A stretch of 64,000 nucleotides of DNA from Pseudomonas sp. QS1027 (GCF_002814235.1 NZ_PHSU01000014.1:124001-188000); one strand, 5' to 3'; positions 44,551 to 54,675 are shown, numbered from the stretch's first letter. Notes: generated from the sequence alone by a model not told the origin. Made by a program: numbers and translations.

Positions 44551-44682
44551 GAGCGTCTCTGTCGGGAAGGGCGTGGATCCATGCACTGATTGAGTGCGGC
44601 TGAGGTGAAAAGTTCTATCAGTCGAATGTCTTCAAGAATGCCGCCGAAGCAGGGGTTTGTGCAACCCAAACTGTAGGACGGT

Positions 44683-45576
44683 TCAGGTTTGCGCGCTGGG
44701 CATCAGTGTCGCGATCAAGGCACGGATGGTCCCGGGCAGGGCTTCGAGTTCGCGCACCAGTATGCTGCGCTCGCGAATCGCCCAGGGCTCGTCCAGCGCC
44801 ACGGTCACCAGTTCCATGGTCCGGCTGTGCCGCACGGCGGCGGACTTGGGAATGATGCCGATGCCCACGCCGGCCTCGACCATCCGGCAGATGGCCTCGA
44901 AGCTGGAGACCTGGATACGCAACGACAAGGTCTTGCCGAGCCGTTCGACATGCTCGCGCAAGAAACTCAGCAGAGTGCTGCCTTCATGCAGGCCGATGTG
45001 CTGGAACGCCAGGGTCTGGCCGAGGGTCACCGACTGTTGCGCCGCCAGTGGATGGTCCACCGGCATGATCAGTACCAGGCGGTCGGTGCTGAAGTGCATC
45101 ACCTGCAGGCCACTGGCTTCCACCGGGCCGGCGATGATGCCCATGTCGGTGGTGCCGTCGAGTACGCCACGGACGATATCCCGCGACAGCCGTTCCTGCA
45201 GGTCCACCGTCACGCCGGGGCGCTGGGAGAGAAAGCCGGCCAGCACCTCCGGGAGAAACTCGGTCACCGCCGTGGTGTTGGCGAAGATGCGGATATGCCC
45301 GGCCGAATCGCCACCGTAGCTGGTGAACTCGCTCTTCAGATAGTCGACCTGGCGCATGATCAACCGCGCATGTTGCAGCAAGCGCTGGCCGGCCGGGGTG
45401 ACTTCCACGCCACGGCTGTCGCGGTACAGCAGGCGAGTGTCGAGTTGCGCTTCCAGGGCCTTGATCCGCGCGCTGGCGGCGGCCGGGGAGAGGAAGGCAC
45501 GCCGGGCGCCCTGGGTCAGGCTCGGCGATTCGGCGATATGGATGAAGAGGCGTAGATCCGCCAGGTCGAAATGCAT
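44683..45576 (-). CDS. LysR-family regulator of the itaconate operon
   Basis: 297 residues. Winged helix: FDLADLRLFIHIAESPSLTQGARRAFLSPAAASARIKALEAQLDTRLLYRDSRGVEVTPAG; effector domain from about 90. The gene is divergent from ich, the same position as the LysR gene beside the itaconate cluster in P. aeruginosa (PA0877). A perfect inverted repeat lies between the genes. It probably activates ich-ccl, and perhaps the TRAP genes, when itaconate or a CoA derivative is present. Confidence 0.9.
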   Translation of the reverse strand: MHFDLADLRLFIHIAESPSLTQGARRAFLSPAAASARIKALEAQLDTRLLYRDSRGVEVTPAGQRLLQHARLIMRQVDYLKSEFTSYGGDSAGHIRIFANTTAVTEFLPEVLAGFLSQRPGVTVDLQERLSRDIVRGVLDGTTDMGIIAGPVEASGLQVMHFSTDRLVLIMPVDHPLAAQQSVTLGQTLAFQHIGLHEGSTLLSFLREHVERLGKTLSLRIQVSSFEAICRMVEAGVGIGIIPKSAAVRHSRTMELVTVALDEPWAIRERSILVRELEALPGTIRALIATLMPSAQT

Positions 45577-45616
45577 GGGGCGACTCCGCTCAGGGGTTGC
45601 GTGCAGATAGGACGTT

Positions 45617-45639
45617 GGCGTTCAGCATAACTGAACGCC
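45617..45639. promoter_or_regulatory. LysR operator candidate upstream of ich
   Basis: GGCGTTCAG (45617-45625), five bases, CTGAACGCC (45631-45639): a perfect 9-bp inverted repeat containing a T-N11-A core (T45622 to A45634), the classic LysR motif. It sits between the divergent LysR and ich genes. The same GCGTTC-N9-GAACGC layout recurs at 51405. Confidence 0.7.
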
Positions 45640-45724
45640 GGCTTATAGAAATGCAAATTCTCGGAACGGGCTGCGCCTTGCATCATCGGTGTCATGACAA
45701 CAACCGGCAAGGGGAAAACCTTCC

Positions 45725-46552
45725 ATGAGTGCGACGGATCTGAGTGCCTGGCTAGGACGGACCGAAGAAGCCCACGACCAATTGAGCCGCAACCTGCTCA
45801 AACGTATCGCCGCGACCTTCGGCGAAGCGGCTCCGGCCCATGGCGAGGCGTTGCCGCCGCTGTGGCAATGGTGTTTCTTCCAGGAGCCGCTGGCCGAGAG
45901 CCTGTTGGGCGGCGACGGTCACCCGGCCCGGGGTGGCTTCCTGCCGCCAGCGGACAACCGCAACCGCATGTGGGCCGGCGGGCGCCTTGAGTTCTTCGAG
46001 CACCTGCGTGCCGGTCACGATGCCACCCGGCTGTCGACCATCAGCCATATCGAGGAAAAACAGGGCCGCAGCGGTGCCTTGCTGTTTGTCACCGTGCGGC
46101 ATGAATACTCCCAGGACGGTCGGCTGGCGATTCGCGAAGAGCAGGACATCGTCTACCGCGAACCCACCCCCCCGAAGCAGAGCAGCGGCGAAGCGCTGAT
46201 CGAGGGCGACTGGCACGAAGCCGTGGAGCCGACGCCAACCCTGTTGTTTCGCTACAGCGCCGTGACCTTCAACGGCCACCGCATCCACTACGACTTCCCC
46301 TACGTCACCGACACCGAAGGCTATTCGGGCCTGGTGGTGCACGGTCCGATGATCGCCACCCTGAACCTGCGGGCGTTCTGCCGGGCCAATCCGCAGGCGA
46401 CCCTGCGGCGTTTTTCCTATCGCGGCGTGCGCCCGTTGATCGCACCACAACCCTTCGAAGTCGGCGGACGGATCCTCAGTCCCGGCGTCGCCCAGCTCTG
46501 GGCCGGCAACGCCGCTGGCCTGGCCCAGCAGGCTGAAGTGCACTTCGACTAA
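45725..46552 (+). CDS. ich: Itaconyl-CoA hydratase (MaoC/HTD2-like)
   Basis: 275 residues with two hot-dog halves. The C-terminal half holds the hydratase segment LLFRYSAVTFNGHRIHYDFPYVTDTEGYSGLVVHGPM; the N-terminal half has RMWAGGRLEFFEHLRAG. It would hydrate itaconyl-CoA (through mesaconyl-CoA) to (S)-citramalyl-CoA. First gene of the operon, in the same order as PA0878 in the P. aeruginosa cluster as I recall it. Confidence 0.88.
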   Translation: MSATDLSAWLGRTEEAHDQLSRNLLKRIAATFGEAAPAHGEALPPLWQWCFFQEPLAESLLGGDGHPARGGFLPPADNRNRMWAGGRLEFFEHLRAGHDATRLSTISHIEEKQGRSGALLFVTVRHEYSQDGRLAIREEQDIVYREPTPPKQSSGEALIEGDWHEAVEPTPTLLFRYSAVTFNGHRIHYDFPYVTDTEGYSGLVVHGPMIATLNLRAFCRANPQATLRRFSYRGVRPLIAPQPFEVGGRILSPGVAQLWAGNAAGLAQQAEVHFD

Positions 46553-46574
46553 CAATAAAAAGGCAATCACCCCG

Positions 46575-47738
46575 ATGAATCCGAACAACAACGAAGAACT
46601 CAATGCCATTCGCGAGGGCGTACGTGCCCTGTGCGCCGAATTCGATGCCGCCTACTGGCGCAAGATAGATGAAGAGAAGGGTTTTCCCGAGGCTTTCGTC
46701 AAAGCCCTGACCGACGCCGGCTGGCTGGCGGCGATGATTCCGGCCGAATACGGCGGCTCGGGCCTGGGCCTGGCCGAAGCCTCGGTGATCCTTGAAGAAG
46801 TGAACCGCTGCGGCGGCAACTCCGGCACGGTGCACGGCCAGATGTACAACATGTTCACCTTGTTGCGCCACGGCAGCGAGGTGCAGAAAAGCTTCTACCT
46901 GCCCAAGCTGGCCAGCGGTGAGTTGCGCCTGCAATCGATGGGCGTCACCGAACCCAGCACCGGCACCGACACCACCAAGATCAAGACCACCGCGGTCAAA
47001 CACGGCGACAAGTACGTGATCAACGGCCAGAAGGTCTGGATCTCGCGGGTCCAGCATTCCGACCTGATGATCCTGCTGGCGCGCACCACGCCGTTGGCCG
47101 AGGTGCAGAAGAAATCCGAGGGCATGTCGATCTTCCTGGTGGACCTGCGCGAGGCCATCGGCAACGGCCTGACCGTGCAACCCATCGCCAATATGGTCAA
47201 CCACGAGACCAACGAGCTGTTTTTCGACAACCTGGAAATCCCCGCTGACAGCCTGATCGGCGAAGAGGGCAAGGGCTTCCGCTACATCCTTGATGGCCTG
47301 AATGCCGAACGCACGCTGATCGCCGCCGAATGCATCGGCGACGGTCGCTGGTTTATCGAAAAGGCCAGCGCCTATGCCCGCGACCGGGTGGTGTTTGGCC
47401 GGCCCATCGGCCAGAACCAGGGCGTACAGTTCCCGATTGCCGAAGCCCATATCGAGATCGAGGCCGCCGACCTGATGCGCTGGCGCGCCTGCGAGGAGTA
47501 CGACAGCGGCCAGAACGCCGGGGCCAGCGCCAATATGGCCAAGTACCTGGCGGCCAAGGCGTCCTGGGAGGCGGCCAATGCCTGCCTGCAGACCCATGGC
47601 GGTTTCGGGTTCGCCTGTGAATACGACGTCGAGCGCAAGTTCCGCGAGACCCGTCTGTACCAGGTGGCGCCGATCTCCACCAACCTGATCCTGTCCTACG
47701 TGGCCGAGCACTTGCTCGAACTGCCACGCAGCTTCTGA
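46575..47738 (+). CDS. Acyl-CoA dehydrogenase of the itaconate operon
   Basis: 387 residues, FAD-dependent family. Typical segments are 'AGWLAAMIPAEYGGSGLGLAEASVILEEVNRCGGNSGTVHG', 'LQSMGVTEPSTGTDTTKIKTTAVKHGDKYVINGQKVWISRV' (substrate/FAD contacts) and 'ANACLQTHGGFGFACEYDVERKFRETRLYQVAPISTNLIL'. The usual YEGT with the catalytic Glu reads YQVA, so the base must lie elsewhere or be changed. Its role in itaconate use is unclear; it may handle related acyl-CoAs such as methylsuccinyl-CoA. Confidence 0.9.
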   Translation: MNPNNNEELNAIREGVRALCAEFDAAYWRKIDEEKGFPEAFVKALTDAGWLAAMIPAEYGGSGLGLAEASVILEEVNRCGGNSGTVHGQMYNMFTLLRHGSEVQKSFYLPKLASGELRLQSMGVTEPSTGTDTTKIKTTAVKHGDKYVINGQKVWISRVQHSDLMILLARTTPLAEVQKKSEGMSIFLVDLREAIGNGLTVQPIANMVNHETNELFFDNLEIPADSLIGEEGKGFRYILDGLNAERTLIAAECIGDGRWFIEKASAYARDRVVFGRPIGQNQGVQFPIAEAHIEIEAADLMRWRACEEYDSGQNAGASANMAKYLAAKASWEAANACLQTHGGFGFACEYDVERKFRETRLYQVAPISTNLILSYVAEHLLELPRSF

Positions 47739-47748
47739 GGAATCGAGC

Positions 47749-49098
47749 ATGAGCCATACCCAAGCGCTGTGCGAATTCCTCGCCGGCCTGCGTTACGAGC
47801 AGGTGCCCCAGGCGGTGTTCGAGCGTACCGAAGATCTGTTCCTCGACTGGCTGGCTTCGGCCCTGGCCAGCCAGGGCGCGCACCCGATTCCGCTGTTCGA
47901 GGCTTATGCCCGCAAGATGGGGCCGGCGGACGGCCCGGCACGGATCCTGGTCAATGGCCAGGGCAGTTCGGCGTATTTCGCCGCCCTGGTCAACGCCGCG
48001 TCGTCCCATCTGGTGGAGCAGGACGACCTGCACAACAGTTCCGTGTTGCACCCGGCCACCGTGGTGTTCCCGGCGGCCCTGGCGGCGGCCCAGGACCTGG
48101 GCAAGTCCGGTCGTGAGTTGCTGCTGGCCTCGGTGGCCGGCTATGAGGCGGGGATTCGTATCGGCGAGTTCCTCGGGCGTTCGCACTATCGGATCTTCCA
48201 CACCACGGCCACCGTCGGCACCCTGGCGGCGGCCGTGGCCGTGGGCAAGCTGATGGACTTCGACCATGAACAGTTCAGCAACCTGCTGGGCAGCGCCGGC
48301 ACCCAGGCCGCCGGGCTCTGGGAGTTCCTCCGGGATGCCGCCGATTCCAAGCAGTTGCACACCGCCAAGGCGGCCGCGGATGGTCTGCTGGCTGCCTACC
48401 TGACGGCGGATGGCCTGACCGGTGCACGGAATATTCTCGAAGGCGACCAGGGGCTGGCCGCCGGGATGTCCAGCGATGCCGATCCGACGAAGTTGTCCGA
48501 CCGCCTGGGCAGCCGTTGGGCCTTGGTGGAAACCTCGTTCAAGTTCCACGCGTCCTGTCGCCACACTCATCCGGCTGCTGATGCGCTGTTAGCACTGATG
48601 GGGCGGGAAGGCTTGGGCCATGAACAGATCCGGCACGTGGAAACCCGTGTGCATCAGGGAGGCATCGATGTGCTGGGACGGGTCAAGGTGCCGCAGAGCG
48701 TGCACCAGGCCAAATTCTCCATGGGCACCGTGCTGGGCCTGATCGCCGTGCACGGCAAGGCCGGCCTGCCGGAGTTTCACCAGATGGCATTGACCGACCC
48801 GGCCGTGTCGGCGTTTCGCGAGAAGGTCAGTATGACCCTCGACCCCGAAGTGGACAGTGCCTATCCGCAACGCTGGCTGGGTCGGGTGGTGGTCACCACG
48901 GTCGACGGCCGCACCCTGTACGGCGCCATCGACGAGCCCAAGGGCGATCCCGGCAACAGCCTGTCGCGGGCCGAGTTGGAAGACAAATTCCGTCGTCTGC
49001 TGCAGTTCTCCGGCGCGCGCTCGCCCGAGCAGGCCGAAGGTTTGATCCGTCAGGTCTGGGACCTGCGCAACACCACTGACTTGAAGGAGCTGCGCTGA
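47749..49098 (+). CDS. MmgE/PrpD-family protein
   Basis: 449 residues. The family pattern is present: LFLDWLASALASQGAHPIPLFEAYARKMG, 'AALVNAASSHLVEQDDLHNSSVLHPATVVFPAALAAAQDLGKSGRELLLASVAGYEAGIRIGEFLG' and 'HASCRHTHPAADALLAL'. The family includes 2-methylcitrate dehydratase and cis-aconitate decarboxylase, which makes itaconate. A matching gene (PA0881) lies in the P. aeruginosa cluster. It could act on itaconate-related acids; direct evidence is lacking. TGA overlaps the next ATG. Confidence 0.9.
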   Translation: MSHTQALCEFLAGLRYEQVPQAVFERTEDLFLDWLASALASQGAHPIPLFEAYARKMGPADGPARILVNGQGSSAYFAALVNAASSHLVEQDDLHNSSVLHPATVVFPAALAAAQDLGKSGRELLLASVAGYEAGIRIGEFLGRSHYRIFHTTATVGTLAAAVAVGKLMDFDHEQFSNLLGSAGTQAAGLWEFLRDAADSKQLHTAKAAADGLLAAYLTADGLTGARNILEGDQGLAAGMSSDADPTKLSDRLGSRWALVETSFKFHASCRHTHPAADALLALMGREGLGHEQIRHVETRVHQGGIDVLGRVKVPQSVHQAKFSMGTVLGLIAVHGKAGLPEFHQMALTDPAVSAFREKVSMTLDPEVDSAYPQRWLGRVVVTTVDGRTLYGAIDEPKGDPGNSLSRAELEDKFRRLLQFSGARSPEQAEGLIRQVWDLRNTTDLKELR

Positions 49099-50312
49099 TG
49101 AATACGGCAGCAGGCAACACCCCGGCACCGCGCCCGTTGGACGGCATCACCGTGATCAGCCTCGAACACGCCATCGCGGCGCCGTTCTGCACCCGGCAAC
49201 TGGCGGACCTGGGTGCGCGGGTAGTGAAGATCGAGCGCCCCGGCAGCGGTGACTTCGCCCGTGGTTATGACGAGCGTGTTCGCGGCTTGGCCTCGCACTT
49301 CGTCTGGACCAATCGTTCCAAGGAAAGCCTGACCCTGGACCTCAAGCAGGATGCGGCCGATGACATCCTCCAGCAGTTGCTGGGCGAGGCCGATGTGCTG
49401 GTGCAGAACCTCGCACCGGGTGCCGCCGCGCGCATGGGCTTGTCCTTCGAGGCACTCCACGAGCGTTTTCCGCGGCTGATCGTCTGCGATATTTCCGGTT
49501 ATGGCGAAGGCGGTCCTTATGAGAAGAAAAAGGCCTACGACCTGCTGATCCAGAGCGAGGGCGGCTTTCTTTCGGTGACCGGTGGGCCGGGCGAGGAAGC
49601 ACTGGCGAAGGCTGGCTGTTCCATCGCCGATATCTCCGCCGGCATGTATGCCTACAGCGGCATTCTCTCGGCGTTGCTGCTGCGGGAGAAAACCGGGGAG
49701 GGCAGCCGCATCGACGTCAGCATGCTGGAAAGCCTGGTGGAGTGGATGGGGTACCCGATGTATTACGCCTTCGACGGCGCCGCGCCACCGCCACGGGCCG
49801 GCGCGGCACATTCGACCATTTATCCCTACGGGCCTTTTCCGGCCGGCGACGGCGGCACGGTGATGCTCGGGTTGCAGAACGAGCGTGAATGGGCGGCGTT
49901 CTGCGACAAGGTGCTGCTGACCCCGGAGCTGGCGGTGGACGAGCGCTTTTCAGCCAACTTCAAGCGTTCGGCCAATCGTGAGGTGTTGCGCCAGATCATC
50001 GTCGACAGCTTTGCCCGGCTCAGTAGCGAGCAGGTGATTGCGCGGTTGGAAGAGGCGCAGATCGCCAATGCCCGGGTCAACGATATGCAGGGCGTGTGGG
50101 ACCACCCGCAGCTCAAGGCCCGGGATGGCTGGCGCGAGGTCGGGAGTCCGTCGGGGAAACTGCCGGCGTTGCTGCCGCCGGCGCGCAATGCGGCGTTTGA
50201 GCCGCGCATGGATGCGGTGCCGGGGTTGGGTGAGCACACCGGGGCGATCCTCAGTGAGCTGGGCTTTTCCGCCGAGGCGGTGGAGCGGCTGCGGGTGGAT
50301 GGGGTGGTCTGA
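49098..50312 (+). CDS. ict: Itaconate CoA-transferase (class III CaiB/BaiF)
   Basis: 404 residues. Class III CoA-transferase features: LDGITVISLEHAIAAPFCTRQLADLGARVVKIERPGSGDFARGYDERVRG, LDLKQDAADDILQQLLGEADVLVQNLAPGAAARMGL and the nucleophilic Asp (Asp148) in KKAYDLLIQSEGGF. It transfers CoA from succinyl-CoA to itaconate, the first step. The ATG overlaps the PrpD-like stop (TGATG). A REP pair separates it from ccl. Confidence 0.9.
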   Translation: MNTAAGNTPAPRPLDGITVISLEHAIAAPFCTRQLADLGARVVKIERPGSGDFARGYDERVRGLASHFVWTNRSKESLTLDLKQDAADDILQQLLGEADVLVQNLAPGAAARMGLSFEALHERFPRLIVCDISGYGEGGPYEKKKAYDLLIQSEGGFLSVTGGPGEEALAKAGCSIADISAGMYAYSGILSALLLREKTGEGSRIDVSMLESLVEWMGYPMYYAFDGAAPPPRAGAAHSTIYPYGPFPAGDGGTVMLGLQNEREWAAFCDKVLLTPELAVDERFSANFKRSANREVLRQIIVDSFARLSSEQVIARLEEAQIANARVNDMQGVWDHPQLKARDGWREVGSPSGKLPALLPPARNAAFEPRMDAVPGLGEHTGAILSELGFSAEAVERLRVDGVV

Positions 50313-50347
50313 AAAAAATGAGCTGCGCTCAAGGGCCCCTTCGCGGG

Positions 50348-50420
50348 CAAGCCCTGCTCCTACAGTTTGGCGTCGTACACAAATATGGGGAACGACAGAG
50401 GACTGTAGGAGCAGGGCTTG
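50348..50420. repeat. REPIN inside the itaconate operon
   Basis: CAAGCCCTGCTCCTACAGT (50348-50366) is an exact inverted copy of 50402-50420, with 35 bases between. The arm core matches the other REPs of this window. It lies in the 187-base gap between ict and ccl, and its hairpin could protect the upstream mRNA or lower expression of ccl. Confidence 0.85.
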
Positions 50421-50499
50421 TCGGAACGCCGCACCGCCGCGAAGAACGATAACGCGGTCCCCCAGACAGGCCGCGCAACTGAAAAACAAGGAACACTAC

Positions 50500-51312
50500 A
50501 TGCCTTCATCCATTGCCCGCTCCGCGCTCTTCGTGCCCGGCAGTCGTCCCGAGCGTTTCGCCAAGGCCCTGGCCAGCGGCGCCGATGTCGTGATCGTCGA
50601 CTTCGAAGATGCCGTCGAGGAGCCGCTCAAACGAATTGCCCGTGACCACCTCGGACAATTTCTCACGACCAACACCCAGGCCCGGGTCCTGGTGCGCGTC
50701 AATGCCCCGGACCATACCGAACACAGCGCCGACCTGGCGTTCTGCAAACAACACCCCGGCGTCAGCGGCGTGCTGCTGCCCAAGGTCGAGAACGCAGCCC
50801 AGGTCGGTGCCGTGGCGGCGACCGGCAAACCCGTCTGGCCAATCATCGAAAGTGCCCGGGGCCTGTTGAACCTCGCTGAAATCGCCAATGCCCCCGGCGT
50901 CGAGCGCCTGTCCTTCGGCGGCCTGGACCTGGCCCTGGACCTCAACCTGAGCAGCGGCTCGGACGCCGCGCAGTTCGCCCTCGACCAGGCCCGCCTGGCG
51001 CTGATCATCCATTCACGGGTTGCTGGCCTGGTCGCCCCACTGGACGGTGTCCATCCGGCCATCGACGACCCGGAGGGCCTGCGCCGCTCGATCCGTCACG
51101 CTTATGAAATGGGATTTGCCGGCGCGCTGTGCATTCACCCCCGGCAGGTGCCGGTGATTCACGCCGCCCTGGCACCGAGCGCCGAAGACCTGGCCTGGGC
51201 CCGGCGCGTGGTGGATGCCGGCAGCGCCGGCGCCGGGGCCTATCAGGTCGACGGGCAGATGGTCGACGCGCCGGTCCTGTTGCGAGCCCAACGTTTGTTG
51301 GCGCTGGCGTAG
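50500..51312 (+). CDS. ccl: (S)-citramalyl-CoA lyase (HpcH/HpaI/CitE family)
   Basis: 270 residues from ATG 50500. CitE-type TIM barrel: ARSALFVPGSRPERFAKALASGADVVIVDFEDAVEE (metal/CoA site), 'VRVNAPDHTEHSADLAFCKQHPGVSGVLLPKVENAAQVGAV', 'PIIESARGLLNLAEIANAPGVERLSFGGLDLALDLNLSSGSD' and 'AGALCIHPRQVPVIHAALAPS'. It splits (S)-citramalyl-CoA into acetyl-CoA and pyruvate, finishing itaconate degradation. Ribosome site AAGGAA precedes it. Confidence 0.92.
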   Translation: MPSSIARSALFVPGSRPERFAKALASGADVVIVDFEDAVEEPLKRIARDHLGQFLTTNTQARVLVRVNAPDHTEHSADLAFCKQHPGVSGVLLPKVENAAQVGAVAATGKPVWPIIESARGLLNLAEIANAPGVERLSFGGLDLALDLNLSSGSDAAQFALDQARLALIIHSRVAGLVAPLDGVHPAIDDPEGLRRSIRHAYEMGFAGALCIHPRQVPVIHAALAPSAEDLAWARRVVDAGSAGAGAYQVDGQMVDAPVLLRAQRLLALA

Positions 51313-51404
51313 GCCATAACCGCCGGCACGACAGGCAGATCCTTACCCTCTGATCGGAGGCCTCGTCGTACTCGACCTTCGGCAATGAATCCAGGGTTTA
51401 CGGA

Positions 51405-51425
51405 GCGTTCACCTGAGCCGAACGC
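51405..51425. promoter_or_regulatory. Second LysR-type operator, upstream of dctP
   Basis: GCGTTC (51405-51410), nine bases, GAACGC (51420-51425), with a T-N11-A core (T51409 to A51421). The half-sites and spacing are the same as in the operator between the LysR gene and ich. It lies 80 bases before the dctP start. Confidence 0.6.
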
Positions 51426-51466
51426 AGGTACTCAGAATTCGAAATTCTCTATACGCATGGCTTTAG

Positions 51467-52492
<1,026 letters not shown>

Positions 52493-52519
52493 TCGGCGTT
52501 TGGCTTGTGAACACCCAAC

Positions 52520-52599
52520 CCCTGTAGGAGCCGGCTTGCTGGCGATGGCGGCCGATCAGGCGCTGCAAGGCTACGCCAGTAAGCCGGCTCCTGCAAGGG
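52520..52599. repeat. REPIN between dctP and dctQ
   Basis: The arm CCCTGTAGGAGCCGGCTTGC (start of 52520-52544) is inverted at 52574-52599 with few mismatches. It fills most of the 186-base gap between the binding-protein and small-permease genes, a place where REP hairpins often raise the level of the upstream message. Confidence 0.8.
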
Positions 52600-52678
52600 A
52601 TCGTGTCCAGCCTTGATTGATCGGCATCGTGTGGCTCATGCCCCGGTACCTCCTTTCCCCTCTCGCGGAGCCCTGTCC

Positions 52679-53317
52679 ATGCAAACGCAACCGTTGCGGC
52701 GCATCTGGGAACATTTCGAGGAAGGCTTGATCGCCTTCCTGCTGGCGGCCATGACGCTGGTGACCTTTGTCTATGTGATGGCCAACAACATCTACACGCT
52801 GTTCTTCAACCTGGCCGACCGCTGGGCCTGGAGCAGCGGCTTCTTCAACCGCCTGGGCGACGCCACCATGACCGTGGCCCAGGACATGACCTGGAGCGTG
52901 GCCCTGACCAAGGCCATGTTCGGCTGGTTGATCTTCTTCGGTATCTCCTACGGCGTGCGCACCGCCGGTCACCTTGGGGTCGACGCCCTGGTCAAGCTGA
53001 CCCCGCGTCCGGTGCAACGCTACCTGGCGATGCTCGCCTGCGCCTGCTGCCTGGCCTACGCCGGGCTGTTCATGGTGGCCAGCTACAAATGGCTGGGCGC
53101 GGTGCTTGCCGCCGGGATCGGCGCCGAGGACCTCGACCAGTACGGGGTCAAGGTCGGCTATATCGTGCTGATCGTGCCGGTGGGGTTTGCCCTGGTGCTG
53201 ATCCGCTACCTGGAAATCTTCTACCGCATTTTCACCCGTCGTCAGACCGGCCTGGGCCTGGCCGACGAAGCCGGCGAAGCGAGCAAGCTGGCGAGTGAAC
53301 ACAAGGAGCAGCACTGA
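52679..53317 (+). CDS. dctQ: TRAP transporter small permease
   Basis: 212 residues from ATG 52679 with four membrane helices, the DctQ topology (LIAFLLAAMTLVTFVYVMANNIYTLFF; TKAMFGWLIFFGISYGVRTAGHLGVDALV; YLAMLACACCLAYAGLFMVAS; VGYIVLIVPVGFALVLIRYLEIFY). It is somewhat longer than typical DctQ because of an insertion after helix 1 and a polar tail. The stop overlaps dctM (TGATG). Confidence 0.92.
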   Translation: MQTQPLRRIWEHFEEGLIAFLLAAMTLVTFVYVMANNIYTLFFNLADRWAWSSGFFNRLGDATMTVAQDMTWSVALTKAMFGWLIFFGISYGVRTAGHLGVDALVKLTPRPVQRYLAMLACACCLAYAGLFMVASYKWLGAVLAAGIGAEDLDQYGVKVGYIVLIVPVGFALVLIRYLEIFYRIFTRRQTGLGLADEAGEASKLASEHKEQH

Positions 53318-54600
53318 TGGCCGTTCTCTGTCTGTTTCTGCTGTTGTTCACCTTCATGTTCCTCGGTGTGCCGATCGCGATTTCCCTGGGCTTGTCCGGC
53401 GCGGTGTCGATCCTGATCTTCAGCCAGGACTCCCTCAGTTCCCTGGCGATCAAGCTGTTCGAAACCTCCGACGCCTACACCTTCCTGGCAATTCCGTTCT
53501 TCCTGTTGTCGGGGGCCTTCATGACCACCGGCGGCGTGGCCAAGCGCCTGATCGATTTCGCCAACGCCTGTGTCGGGCATATTCGCGGCGGCCTGGCGAT
53601 TGCCGCGGTGCTGGCCTGCATGCTGTTCGCCGCCTTGTCCGGCTCCTCGCCGGCGACAGTCGCGGCGGTGGGCTCCATCGCGGTGGCGGGGATGGTCCGT
53701 TCGGGTTATCCGAAGGAGTTCGGCGCCGGGATCATCTGCAATGCCGGGACCCTGGGTATCCTGATTCCGCCCTCCATCGTCATGGTGGTGTATTCGGCGG
53801 CCACGGAAACCTCGGTGGGCAAGCTGTTTATGGCCGGCGTGATTCCCGGGTTGCTGCTGGGCCTGATGCTGATGGTGGCGATCTATATCGTTGCGCGGAT
53901 CAAGAAATTGCCGGCGCAACCTCGGGCGACCTTTCGCGAGTGGTTGACGGCGGCGCGCCGGGCCTTCTGGGGGTTGCTGTTGCTGGTGATCATCCTGGGC
54001 GGGATCTACAGCGGCCTGTTCACCCCGACCGAAGCGGCGGCGGTGGCGGCGGTGTATTCGGCGTTTGTCGCCTTGTTCATCTACAAGGACATGAAGATCC
54101 GCGATTGTCCCAAGGTGCTGATGGAGTCGGGTCGACTGGCGATCATGCTGATGTTCATCATCGCCAACGCCATTCTGTTCGCCCATGTGCTGACCACCGA
54201 GCAGATCCCGCAGCAGATCACCAATTGGGTGGTGTCCGAGGGGCTGACGCCGATCGGCTTCCTGATGATGGTCAACGTGGTGTTGCTGGTTGCCGGTAGT
54301 TTCATGGAACCGTCGGCGATTGTGCTGATCCTGGCGCCGATCTTTTTCCCGATTGCGGTGAAGCTGGGGATCGACCCGATTCACCTGGGCATCGTCATGG
54401 TGGTGAATATGGAAATCGGCCTTGTGCACCCGCCGGTGGGGTTGAACCTGTTCGTGACCTCGGCGGTAACCGGGCTCACCCTGGGACAGACTATCCGTGC
54501 GGCGTTGCCGTGGTTGATGATCCTGCTGGCGTTCCTGATCCTGGTGACCTACGTGCCGATGATCTCGCTGACGCTGCCGCACTGGTTGGGAATGCCTTGA
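53317..54600 (+). CDS. dctM: TRAP transporter large permease
   Basis: 427 residues, the usual DctM length, with about twelve helices. Signature segments are AIPFFLLSGAFMTTGGVAKRLIDFANACVGHIRGGLAIAAVLACMLFAALSGSSPATVAAVGSI and 'GIICNAGTLGILIPPSIVMVVYSAATETSVGKLFMAGVIPG'. Sodium-coupled import channel that takes ligand from DctP. Confidence 0.95.
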   Translation: MAVLCLFLLLFTFMFLGVPIAISLGLSGAVSILIFSQDSLSSLAIKLFETSDAYTFLAIPFFLLSGAFMTTGGVAKRLIDFANACVGHIRGGLAIAAVLACMLFAALSGSSPATVAAVGSIAVAGMVRSGYPKEFGAGIICNAGTLGILIPPSIVMVVYSAATETSVGKLFMAGVIPGLLLGLMLMVAIYIVARIKKLPAQPRATFREWLTAARRAFWGLLLLVIILGGIYSGLFTPTEAAAVAAVYSAFVALFIYKDMKIRDCPKVLMESGRLAIMLMFIIANAILFAHVLTTEQIPQQITNWVVSEGLTPIGFLMMVNVVLLVAGSFMEPSAIVLILAPIFFPIAVKLGIDPIHLGIVMVVNMEIGLVHPPVGLNLFVTSAVTGLTLGQTIRAALPWLMILLAFLILVTYVPMISLTLPHWLGMP

Positions 54601-54610
54601 TGCCCTGGAA

Positions 54611-54675
54611 GAGCAGGGCTTGCCCGCGAAGCTTTTAGCGATCTTGAGGGCCTCTTCGTTGGCAAGCCAGGCTCC
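54611..54675. repeat. Degenerate REP pair after dctM
   Basis: GAGCAGGGCTTGCCCGCGAAG (54611-54631) and an imperfect inverted copy at 54654-54675 flank an AT-richer centre. It matches the REP arms elsewhere and separates the TRAP operon from a convergent small gene. Confidence 0.6.
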
